Of a stretch of DNA of 5,485 bases, positions 1 to 5,485 are shown one piece after another. The stretch is from Bacteroides sp. (GTDB lineage: Bacteria > Bacteroidota > Bacteroidia > Bacteroidales > Bacteroidaceae): the NCBI GenBank assembly GCA_030151845.1, contig JASLCM010000031.1, forward strand, positions 1 to 5,485, given 5' to 3'. The position numbers and the translations under genes are program-made. The first letter of the stretch is position 1; every line of letters begins with the position of its first letter. Under the pieces are notes generated by a model. The model saw only the letters and a program-made list of their open reading frames with translations, was not told where the DNA came from and searched no databases.

Positions 1-39
1 GGAAAAACTCTTCCAGGTATAGCTGCTATCAAAGAATAA
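1..39 (+). CDS. C-terminal end of an upstream gene (partial, unidentified)
   Basis: Frame 1 is open from the window edge and reads GKTLPGIAAIKE before a TAA stop at 37-39. An intrinsic terminator follows 18 bases later, which supports this being the true end of a gene on the plus strand. Twelve residues are too few to assign a family. Frame 3 is also open, to a stop at 58-60, but that reading would end at the base of the terminator stem and is less likely. Confidence 0.55.
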   Translation, partial: GKTLPGIAAIKE

Positions 40-57
40 TAGTAAACCTTTATAAGT

Positions 58-84
58 AAAAGGCGACCCTAAAGGTTGCCTTTT
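58..84 (+). terminator. Rho-independent terminator of the upstream gene
   Basis: An 11-base-pair stem is formed by AAAAGGCGACC (58-68) and GGTTGCCTTTT (74-84), with a five-base CTAAA loop and a single G-U pair. The 3' arm ends in four T residues and AT-rich sequence follows. The A-rich 5' arm could also let the hairpin work for transcription from the other side, but no minus-strand gene lies there. It separates the upstream gene from the transporter operon. Confidence 0.85.
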
Positions 85-88
85 ATTG

Positions 89-96
89 TATCTTTA
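89..96 (+). promoter_or_regulatory. Candidate -7 element of the transporter operon promoter
   Basis: TATCTTTA fits the Bacteroidota -7 consensus TAnnTTTG except for the last base. It lies 14 bases before the first ATG of the operon. The 12 bases ATTGTATCTTTA at 85-96 are identical to those at 4549-4560, upstream of the last gene. No good TTTG -33 box is found at the expected distance, because the terminator stem occupies that place. The operon could instead use a degenerate -33 region or depend on an activator. Confidence 0.35.
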
Positions 97-110
97 TATT
101 CTATCAGCGT

Positions 111-1061
111 ATGAAATTCAACGTTCTATTACTGGGATTAATTACAACCGTAGTCATGTTATTTAGCTGTCAGTCGGCCAAAAAAGAGAGCACAACTACA
201 ACAAGCCTCCAGTTGATAAAGCTAGGGGTTATGCCATCTGTCGACTATCTTCCTTTTGCTGTAGCAAAAAATGAGGGAATATACGATTCGCTTGGCCTTG
301 ATGTAGCTATAGTTAATTTTTTCTCGGCCAATGATAGAGATGCTGCTTTCCAATCGGGAGCTATTGATGGAACAATCATCGATTATACCGGAGCTCTTTT
401 ACAGGCGGCAAATGGAATTCCGCTGAAGTTAGTGATGCAGAACGATGGACTTTTCTACTTTATTGCATCGAAAGAGAGTAATTTAAAGACACTGAACCAG
501 ATCAAGGGAAAGAATGTAGCTGTTTCTAGAAATACAGTCATTGAGTTCGCTACAGATCAGTTTATTAAAAAAGTTGGAATCACCCCAGAGGAGATTAATA
601 AACCCGAAATAAACAAGATTCCTTTGCGGTTAGAGATGTTACAAAACAATCAAATTGATGCTGCTGTTTTTCCTGATCCTTTTGCTACTCTTGCACAAAT
701 GAATGGACTTCCCCTTCTTGCTACTTCTAAGGATATCGAGCTCAGTGTTACAGGAACAATGTTTACTCACAACGCTATCTCTAGGAAAGAGGAGGAGATT
801 AAAGTTCTTCTTAAAGGCTATAATTTAGCAATAGAAAAAATGGAAGGCTGGACACCTAATACCTTACAAACTTTCTTACAGAAGGAGTTAGGGGTGACCA
901 AAGAGCAGGCAGAAAGGATAAAGACACCGAGCTATAAACCAGCTACCGCTCCAACTAAAGAGACTTTAATGCAGGTTATTCTATGGTTAAAGAGAAAAAA
1001 ACTTATTCCTCAAGAGTATACGGGGGACACTATTCTTGCGAGTGAGTTTACAGAGAATTAA
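111..1061 (+). CDS. ABC transporter substrate-binding lipoprotein, NMT1/SsuA/ThiY-like
   Basis: This 316-residue protein should capture a small solute in the periplasm and hand it to the permease encoded two genes downstream. It begins with a short basic, hydrophobic lipoprotein signal ending in the lipobox LFSC, with the lipidated cysteine at residue 20. A polar Ser/Thr-rich linker follows to about residue 32. The mature domain opens with LIKLGVMPSVDYLPFAVAKN (about 36-54), the typical beginning of the NitT/TauT/SsuA/NMT1 periplasmic-binding fold. Later landmarks are RDAAFQSGAIDG (76-87), the domain-2 segment IKGKNVAVSRNT (131-142) and QIDAAVFPDP (181-190). Length is normal for the family. 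The residues after the cysteine (QSAKKES) lack the acidic run linked to surface export in Bacteroidota, so a periplasmic location is expected. Relatives bind sulfonates, nitrate, taurine, bicarbonate or thiamine precursors; the ligand here is not evident. No Shine-Dalgarno sequence precedes the start. It is the first gene of the operon. Confidence 0.9.
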   Translation: MKFNVLLLGLITTVVMLFSCQSAKKESTTTTSLQLIKLGVMPSVDYLPFAVAKNEGIYDSLGLDVAIVNFFSANDRDAAFQSGAIDGTIIDYTGALLQAANGIPLKLVMQNDGLFYFIASKESNLKTLNQIKGKNVAVSRNTVIEFATDQFIKKVGITPEEINKPEINKIPLRLEMLQNNQIDAAVFPDPFATLAQMNGLPLLATSKDIELSVTGTMFTHNAISRKEEEIKVLLKGYNLAIEKMEGWTPNTLQTFLQKELGVTKEQAERIKTPSYKPATAPTKETLMQVILWLKRKKLIPQEYTGDTILASEFTEN

Positions 1062-1069
1062 TAATTGAT

Positions 1070-1768
1070 ATGGTATCGATTGTAAATTTATCGGTAGCCT
1101 ACGCAAATGCAAAACAGCGTACACAGGCTTTAGCAAATTGCTCTTTTGAAGTGAGCAAGGGAGAGATTTGTGCTATCGTTGGTCCTTCTGGCTGTGGAAA
1201 GTCGACTTTGCTCCATGTTTTAGCTGGAGTTCTGTCCAACTATACAGGGGAGGTCAAAATAAATAACAGACAGCCTAGAGATAAAGGGAATAACATTGGA
1301 GTAGTTCCTCAAAAGTTTGGACTTTTGCCATGGAAAAGAGTAAAAGAGAATATTCTTTTTCCTCATACGCTTAAAAAGACGACGCCATCTCCTGCTCTTT
1401 TTAAGGAGTTTATAGAGACTCTCGGATTAGAAGATTTACTAGACCGGTTTCCAAACCAGTTAAGTGGAGGACAACAGCAGCGTGTGGCATTGGCAAGGGC
1501 TTTTATTCAAAATCCAGACGTATTACTAATGGATGAGCCTTTTTCGGCTTTAGATGCATTCACTGCAGCTAAAAGTAGGGAGCTTTTTAAAAAGGTGTGG
1601 CAAAAACATCAAGTAACAACTCTTTTAATCACACATAACCTCGAAGAGGCTCTGTCGTTAAGTACACATGTCATCTTATTTACCCCCGCACCTGGACAGG
1701 TTCTAGCTTCTCTTAAGAATCCTAGCAAGGAAGAAGTTTATACGATCATTGAGAAAGCATGGTTATGA
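1070..1768 (+). CDS. ABC transporter ATP-binding protein, SsuB/TauB/ThiZ-like
   Basis: This 232-residue cytoplasmic ATPase powers the importer. All nucleotide-binding motifs are present in order and look intact: Walker A GPSGCGKST (38-46), Q-loop glutamine at 81 within VPQKFGLLPW, signature LSGGQQQR (131-138), Walker B VLLMDEP (151-157) with the catalytic glutamate at 156, D-loop SALD (159-162) and the H-loop histidine at 189 in LLITHNLEEA. The LLPW-x-x-V segment after the Q-loop is typical of the nitrate/sulfonate/taurine subfamily. It is slightly shorter than many SsuB proteins, mainly because the C-terminal tail after the H-loop is short. It starts 8 bases after the binding-protein stop and overlaps the permease gene at its end, which implies coupled expression. 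The substrate cannot be read from the ATPase. Confidence 0.93.
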   Translation: MVSIVNLSVAYANAKQRTQALANCSFEVSKGEICAIVGPSGCGKSTLLHVLAGVLSNYTGEVKINNRQPRDKGNNIGVVPQKFGLLPWKRVKENILFPHTLKKTTPSPALFKEFIETLGLEDLLDRFPNQLSGGQQQRVALARAFIQNPDVLLMDEPFSALDAFTAAKSRELFKKVWQKHQVTTLLITHNLEEALSLSTHVILFTPAPGQVLASLKNPSKEEVYTIIEKAWL

Positions 1769-2520
1769 AAAAAATAGGTATTCTCTTCTTTAAGTCAGTA
1801 GCAGGAATCGTTCTTGTAAATGCGATTTGGTTTGTTGCAGCAGAATTGCTACAACTACAGGCTTTGGTTAGCCCTCTAAAGGTATATGCTAGCTTTCCTA
1901 CCGTTTTAGAAAATGGGTTATCGAAACATCTTTGGGCAAGTTTAGTTCGACTACTGTGGGGAGTTGGAACTGCTCTTTTTGTTGGCTTTATCGTTGCTTT
2001 ATTTATGGTGAAAGAGAACCATACCTCCAAAATACTAGATGCATTAATCTACTTTAGCTACCCTATTCCTAAGCTAGCCTTACTCCCTGTAGTTATGCTT
2101 TTGGCCGGACTTGGAGATCTCACAAAGGTCATCATGATCTTTCTTATTCTTGTGTTCCAAATCACAATAAATTTACGAGATGGATTAAAACGTATCCCTG
2201 AGGAGAGCTTTCTTATTGCTCGGTCTTTGGGTAGTAGCCGGTGGCAAACATTTAAACATGTTTTATTTCCAGCTGTACTGCCCGAGCTGCTCTCTACCCT
2301 TCGTGTAGCAATAGGTACGGCTATTTCTGTTTTATTTGTTACTGAGACTTATGGAACAGACCGAGGCATGGGCTATTTTATTGTTGATGCTTGGATGCGT
2401 ATCAATTATACAGAGATGTATGCGGGAATCGTTGCTATCAGCGTTCTTGGATTTATTCTTTTTATTTTAACCGACCTACTAGAGAACATCTTTTGTAAAT
2501 GGAAATTCGTGACTTATTAA
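1765..2520 (+). CDS. ABC transporter permease, SsuC/TauC/ThiX-like
   Basis: This is the inner-membrane subunit, 251 residues from the ATG at 1765. That start gives the classic four-base ATGA overlap with the stop of the ATPase gene and an N-terminus MKKIGILFF. An in-frame ATG at 1759 would add two residues and is the alternative. Hydrophobic segments lie near residues 6-27, 58-82, 96-115, 119-136, 178-193 and 220-240, matching the six-helix BPD_transp_1 pattern. The ATPase-coupling EAA loop is clear at about 146-173 (EESFLIARSLGSSRWQTFKH, then a VLFP-x-x-LPEL end). TETYGTDRGMGYFIVDA (about 193-209) resembles the conserved stretch near the last helices of SsuC/TauC. Length is usual. Two such subunits would form the channel with two ATPases. 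The porin gene follows after 12 bases. Confidence 0.9.
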   Translation: MKKIGILFFKSVAGIVLVNAIWFVAAELLQLQALVSPLKVYASFPTVLENGLSKHLWASLVRLLWGVGTALFVGFIVALFMVKENHTSKILDALIYFSYPIPKLALLPVVMLLAGLGDLTKVIMIFLILVFQITINLRDGLKRIPEESFLIARSLGSSRWQTFKHVLFPAVLPELLSTLRVAIGTAISVLFVTETYGTDRGMGYFIVDAWMRINYTEMYAGIVAISVLGFILFILTDLLENIFCKWKFVTY

Positions 2521-2532
2521 ATTTTTTATAGA

Positions 2533-3552
2533 ATGAAACGTAGTATTATTGTATTTACTTTATTAGTTACTATCGCTGCAACAGGAGTGGCTCAAGAAAA
2601 TCTAACCCAACTAACAAATACCCTAAAAGAGAGATTATCGATATCGGGGTATGCACAAGCTGGATACAATTATGAGCATGCTGAGGAAGAGAGCAACAGC
2701 TTTGACATCAAGCGAGCTATCCTCATCATAAAAGGTGATATAACAGCTAATTGGTCTGCCTTATTTATGTATAATTTCTCAGGAAGTAAAGTGTTGGAAT
2801 TTTACAGTAACTATAGGGTGTGCGATGCCTTAAATACACAATTTGGACAATTTAAAACTCCACTTTCTATCGAAAACCCAATGTCTCCTACCCAACTTGA
2901 GGTAATTGATGGAGGCTCACAAGCGGTTCGGTATTTAGCAGCTGTCTCTCCTAGCGACAAACTCTATGGTGGGCATGCAGGTAGAGATTTAGGTTTTATG
3001 TTACATGGTAATTTACTTAAAAACCTAGTTAGTTATAAGTTAGCTCTTATGAATGGTCAAGGTATTAATGTAAAGGATAAAAACAACAACAAAGATTTAG
3101 TAGCAAACCTTACCCTACATCCAACGAATTGGTTAGCTTTGAGTGGATCTTTTTCTAAAGGAAAAGGACATGCTATTGCAACTTCTCCTTACAATCCCGA
3201 AATAGCTGTTGGTGATAATTACAGGAGAGATAGATGGGCTGCAGGTTTTGATCTTCACTCCTCTCCTTTCTCTCTACGTGCTGAGTTTTTACAGGGAAAA
3301 GATGGGTATGTGACCAGCAAAGGAGGCTATTTAACCACAGTATGTAATGTTGTTCCTAAGCTTGATTTTATTGCATCTTTTGACTATTTTAACTACAACA
3401 CTACTATGAATGAGATTCAGACAAATTATGTTGCGGGAATTCAGTACTGGTTCTATCCAAAGTGTAGACTACAGGCGCAGTATACTTATCAGTATAAGCA
3501 TCTTCATGACAATGCAAATCTGATTCAAGCACAAGTACAGGTTGCCTTTTAA
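2533..3552 (+). CDS. Outer-membrane porin, phosphate-selective porin O/P (OprO/OprP) family
   Basis: This 339-residue protein has a Sec signal peptide: basic MKR, a hydrophobic core, and likely cleavage after TGVA at residue 20. The mature protein has alternating polar/hydrophobic strands with many aromatic residues and ends in QVQVAF, whose final phenylalanine is the usual beta-barrel assembly signal. Segments typical of Porin O/P proteins include SFDIKRAILIIKGDI (about 56-70), FGQFKTPLSIENP (about 104-116) and RDLGFMLHGNL (151-161). It should form a diffusion channel for small solutes. The family name refers to Pseudomonas phosphate and polyphosphate porins; specificity in Bacteroidota relatives is mostly unknown, so phosphate should not be assumed. 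It is shorter than OprP (roughly 400 residues), suggesting shorter loops or fewer strands. It sits 12 bases after the permease and 10 before the glutaminase, so a dedicated role in the same uptake route is likely. Confidence 0.85.
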   Translation: MKRSIIVFTLLVTIAATGVAQENLTQLTNTLKERLSISGYAQAGYNYEHAEEESNSFDIKRAILIIKGDITANWSALFMYNFSGSKVLEFYSNYRVCDALNTQFGQFKTPLSIENPMSPTQLEVIDGGSQAVRYLAAVSPSDKLYGGHAGRDLGFMLHGNLLKNLVSYKLALMNGQGINVKDKNNNKDLVANLTLHPTNWLALSGSFSKGKGHAIATSPYNPEIAVGDNYRRDRWAAGFDLHSSPFSLRAEFLQGKDGYVTSKGGYLTTVCNVVPKLDFIASFDYFNYNTTMNEIQTNYVAGIQYWFYPKCRLQAQYTYQYKHLHDNANLIQAQVQVAF

Positions 3553-3562
3553 ATAGAAAGCT

Positions 3563-4477
3563 ATGGATTATGCAAAGATATTATCCGAGATAGTAGAAGA
3601 GACTCGCCAATATGCAACAATTGGCGAGCAAGCTTCTTACATACCAGAGTTATTACATGTAGACCCTGATCAATATGGAATAGCTCTTCAAACGATTAAA
3701 GGGAAAGAGTATGCGATAGGTGACAGCCAAACACGATTCTCTATACAGAGTATATCTAAAGTATTTTCTCTAGCTATGGCCTTTCACCTATTGGGTGAAA
3801 AGCTGTGGGAACGAATAGGTGTAGAACCTTCTGGTAGTGCTTTTAACTCAGTCATTCAACTGGAGATAGAGCAAGGAAGACCACGCAACCCCCTCATAAA
3901 TGCAGGTGCTATTGTTGTATCAGACATCTTAATAAGTCAGTTAAAATATCCAGAAGAGGAGTTTCTAGACTTCGTACAAACCATCAGCAAGTGTCCCGAT
4001 TTAAAGTACGATGAAAAAATGGCTGTTTCCGAAAGAGAAAATGGATTTCTGAATGCTGCTATTGCAAATATGCTAAAGTACTACGGAAATATTGAGAATG
4101 ATATAGAGCGTGTTCTCCGCTTTTATTTCCGTCTGTGTTCAATCAGTATGAGTTGTTCGGAGTTAGCTCAAGCTTTTATCCCCTTTGCCGATCATAAAAA
4201 CAAGTTTGAATTTGGTAAGACAGTATTGACCTCTTCACAGGTAAAACGTATAAATGCGATCATGCAAACCTGTGGTTTTTATGACGAAGCGGGTGAATTC
4301 TCCTACCTCGTTGGTTTGCCAGGAAAAAGTGGGGTTGGGGGTGGAATTGCTGCCATCTGTCCCAGAAAATATGCTGTTGCTGTTTGGAGTCCAAGACTCA
4401 ACAAAAAAGGAAACTCAGTAATGGGGGTGAAAGCGTTGGAGCTTCTCACTACAAAAACCAACATTAGTATCTTTTAG
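3563..4477 (+). CDS. glsA: Glutaminase A (L-glutamine amidohydrolase)
   Basis: It hydrolyses L-glutamine to L-glutamate and ammonia, using the serine-dependent beta-lactamase-like glutaminase fold. The 304-residue length is full size for bacterial enzymes. The catalytic S-x-x-K motif is S63-I-S-K66 within RFSIQSISKVF. Other family landmarks are RPRNPLINAGAIVV (106-119, with N113), SERENGF (156-162) followed by N164, Y188 in FYFRLCSIS, Y240 in CGFYDEAGEF, and the glycine-rich PGKSGVGGGI (253-262). The family commonly has PAKSGVGGGI and YFxQCS; here these read PGKS and YFRLCS, which are mild departures with the catalytic residues kept. There is no signal peptide or membrane segment, so it should be cytosolic. 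It is the last gene of the transporter operon, starting 10 bases after the porin stop. It may feed nitrogen metabolism, aid acid tolerance through ammonia release, or act on an imported amide; the last two are inference. Confidence 0.94.
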   Translation: MDYAKILSEIVEETRQYATIGEQASYIPELLHVDPDQYGIALQTIKGKEYAIGDSQTRFSIQSISKVFSLAMAFHLLGEKLWERIGVEPSGSAFNSVIQLEIEQGRPRNPLINAGAIVVSDILISQLKYPEEEFLDFVQTISKCPDLKYDEKMAVSERENGFLNAAIANMLKYYGNIENDIERVLRFYFRLCSISMSCSELAQAFIPFADHKNKFEFGKTVLTSSQVKRINAIMQTCGFYDEAGEFSYLVGLPGKSGVGGGIAAICPRKYAVAVWSPRLNKKGNSVMGVKALELLTTKTNISIF

Positions 4478-4479
4478 CT

Positions 4480-4493
4480 CCAGCCAAACTGGC
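4480..4493 (+). terminator. Weak hairpin after the glutaminase gene, doubtful terminator
   Basis: CCAG (4480-4483) can pair with CTGG (4489-4492), or alternatively GCCA with TGGC at 4483-4486 and 4490-4493. The stems are only four base pairs. A run of five T residues comes at 4504-4508, about 11 bases after the stem, which is too far for a standard intrinsic terminator. Transcription may end here inefficiently, use Rho, or continue into the next gene. Confidence 0.2.
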
Positions 4494-4505
4494 ACTTCAC
4501 CTCTT

Positions 4506-4535
4506 TTTGTTACTATTGGCACATTCTTTGTTACT
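4506..4535. repeat. Nine-base direct repeat in the 4478-4594 intergenic gap
   Basis: TTTGTTACT occurs at 4506-4514 and again at 4527-4535. The copies start 21 bases apart, close to two helical turns, so a dimeric regulator could contact both on one DNA face. The second copy contains the TTTG proposed as the -33 box of the downstream promoter. A TGGCAC pair (4490-4495 and 4517-4522) lies in the same stretch. Chance or tandem promoter boxes are the alternatives. Confidence 0.4.
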
Positions 4536-4560
4536 CTTCATATATAATATTGTATCTTTA
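4527..4560 (+). promoter_or_regulatory. Candidate Bacteroidota sigma-ABfr promoter for the last gene
   Basis: TTTG at 4527-4530 and TATCTTTA at 4553-4560 are separated by 22 bases, near the usual spacing between the -33 and -7 boxes of Bacteroidota housekeeping promoters. The last base of the -7 box is A rather than the consensus G. The sequence between the boxes is very AT-rich (TATATAATAT). Transcription would start a few bases downstream, leaving a leader of roughly 30 bases rich in A before the ATG at 4595. Confidence 0.55.
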
Positions 4561-4594
4561 AATACGAACAAGAAGAATAACAAACAAAGGTCTC

Positions 4595-5485
4595 ATGACT
4601 ACAACAAAGGACATACAACATCGAAAGCAACATATAATGCGGCTGTTGCTAACTAATAGACTTCAAGAAGCACTCGCTTTACTTGAGCCTTACTTAGTAC
4701 ATACTGCCGACATGCAGCTCCGGATGAGGTTTGAACAGGCAAAAACCTCTTACCAGTACCTACTTGAATACATGAAGAATGGTACTAAGGATCCAGAGCG
4801 TAACAATTTGCACAAAGACTTAATACGTGAAATGATTGAGGTTACCTGTTTAGCTGCTCTCCTTCTATCCGATAGAATCGAGGAGACTTCGTTACACAGA
4901 AAAAGAGCCTCTTATCAACAAAGAACAAATAAGCCTAGCAAAGAAGACATCTATGCGATGTTAAAAGGGTTTACAGAGAATCTCTCTATTACAGAGTTGG
5001 ATCCAGGAGGTAATGTAGATTATCTATTGCACCAAAGAGAGGAGGCACAAGCTGCTCTTTTCGAGATGGTTCGTTTTAGCGATTCTTGGCAAAGCCAAGA
5101 GTATGAGTTCTGGAATGATTTTATTGCAGATCAGCTAATTCCAGAAACTGATAAAATCTTATTAATTAGTGCTGTTCTACTAAGCTTTAGCCACTACTTT
5201 GACGAAAGAAAACTAATGTGGCTAATGAATACTTACCAACTAAGCGACCAACCAAGACTCTCTGAAAGAGCCTTAGTTGCAATTAGTATAGCTTTTGTTT
5301 TCCACAGTAATATTCTTGAATATTATCCTAAAACAGTAGCTCGATTAAAGCTTTTCAATGAGGATCCTACTTTTGGAGTAAAGTTAAACAAAATATACTA
5401 TTACCTTCTTTATGCAAAGGAGACACCACGGATTGAAAAGAAGATAAAAGAAGAGCTCTTCTCTCCCCTAGCGGATAAACAAGCT
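4595..5485 (+). CDS. Large helical TPR-like protein of unknown function, 3' end cut by the window
   Basis: The frame is open for 297 codons from the ATG at 4595 to the window edge without a stop, so only the N-terminal part is visible. A short AAAGG at 4586-4590, four bases before the ATG, supports this start; the ATG at 4637 (MRLLLTNRL) is a later alternative. The protein has no signal peptide or obvious membrane helix and looks cytosolic. It is strongly alpha-helical: residues 12-60 form helical hairpins (NRLQEALALLEPYL resembles a tetratricopeptide helix), then comes YLLEYMKNGTKDPERNNLHKDL (about 56-76). From memory, this resembles a stretch in long Bacteroides proteins annotated as tetratricopeptide-repeat proteins. 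A basic linker lies near 101-116 and more helices fill 118-290. No catalytic motif is visible. It is probably a separate transcription unit from the glutaminase operon. Function is unknown. Confidence 0.8.
   Translation, partial: MTTTKDIQHRKQHIMRLLLTNRLQEALALLEPYLVHTADMQLRMRFEQAKTSYQYLLEYMKNGTKDPERNNLHKDLIREMIEVTCLAALLLSDRIEETSLHRKRASYQQRTNKPSKEDIYAMLKGFTENLSITELDPGGNVDYLLHQREEAQAALFEMVRFSDSWQSQEYEFWNDFIADQLIPETDKILLISAVLLSFSHYFDERKLMWLMNTYQLSDQPRLSERALVAISIAFVFHSNILEYYPKTVARLKLFNEDPTFGVKLNKIYYYLLYAKETPRIEKKIKEELFSPLADKQA

Larger units (their letters stand above)
111..4477 (+). other. Five-gene uptake operon: binding protein, ATPase, permease, porin, glutaminase
   Basis: All five genes read in one direction, with spacings of 8 bases, a four-base overlap, 12 bases and 10 bases. 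No terminator or promoter-like space occurs between them, and a strong terminator precedes the set. Together they encode a route across both membranes plus a cytosolic amidohydrolase. The operon call rests on spacing only; transcript boundaries are not seen directly. Confidence 0.8.

Noticed and set aside
1..110. Possible thiamine (TPP) riboswitch, given the thiamine-precursor relatives of the ABC family
   Set aside because: None of the conserved THI-box segments is visible; the only structure is the short terminator hairpin, which fits the upstream gene end.
1759..1764. Permease start at the ATG six bases upstream of 1765
   Set aside because: It is possible, but the ATG at 1765 gives a standard four-base stop/start overlap and a typical MKK membrane-protein N-terminus; the difference is two residues only.
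1746..2030. A 94-codon minus-strand open frame antisense to the start of the permease gene
   Set aside because: It lies within a well-supported transporter gene, its translation shows no recognisable domain, and it would be the only gene on that strand.
3539..3551. AGGTTGCCTTTTA at the end of the porin gene is identical to 73-85 in the upstream terminator
   Set aside because: In the porin it encodes the conserved C-terminal residues and lacks a pairing 5' arm, so it cannot form the hairpin; a 13-base match in a window this size can arise by chance.
2533..3552. Naming the porin as a phosphate porin
   Set aside because: The family label comes from Pseudomonas; no phosphate-uptake genes are nearby and Bacteroidota members have varied or unknown specificity.
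1..5485. CRISPR array, tRNA or rRNA gene, insertion sequence or integration site
   Set aside because: I saw no regularly spaced repeats, no tRNA-like cloverleaf in the gaps, no transposase frame and no terminal inverted repeats; nearly all bases are in well-supported coding genes.

Overview
The window looks like chromosomal DNA from a member of the Bacteroidota, most likely the order Bacteroidales. The base composition is moderately AT-rich. Genes are tightly packed with almost no Shine-Dalgarno sequences. Two candidate promoters carry a TAnnTTT-type -7 element instead of the usual -10 box. There is a Porin O/P-type outer-membrane protein, and the last gene is a large helical protein of a kind I associate with Bacteroidales. 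The genus cannot be fixed from the sequence; Porphyromonas or a relative is only a guess.

Layout: bases 1-39 hold the last 12 codons of an upstream gene, closed by a clear intrinsic terminator at 58-84. Five same-strand genes then fill 111-4477 with gaps of only 8 to 12 bases, or overlapping ends, so they very probably form one operon. They encode a lipoprotein substrate-binding protein of the NMT1/SsuA/ThiY type, its ABC ATPase, its inner-membrane permease, an outer-membrane porin of the phosphate-selective O/P type, and a full-length serine-dependent glutaminase (GlsA). A 117-base gap at 4478-4594 holds a plausible Bacteroidota promoter and a 9-base direct repeat. The final gene starts at 4595 and runs off the window; it encodes a mostly helical, TPR-like protein of unknown function.

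How the genes may work together (inference): the porin would let a small solute cross the outer membrane. The lipoprotein would capture it in the periplasm and the ATPase/permease pair would import it. The glutaminase, which has no signal peptide and should be cytosolic, would release ammonia and glutamate from glutamine, or possibly act on an imported amide. The ABC family includes importers of sulfonates, nitrate, taurine and thiamine precursors, and the sequence does not settle the substrate. No thiamine riboswitch was recognised upstream. The porin-ABC-glutaminase combination is the most interesting aspect of the window; the individual genes belong to well-known families.
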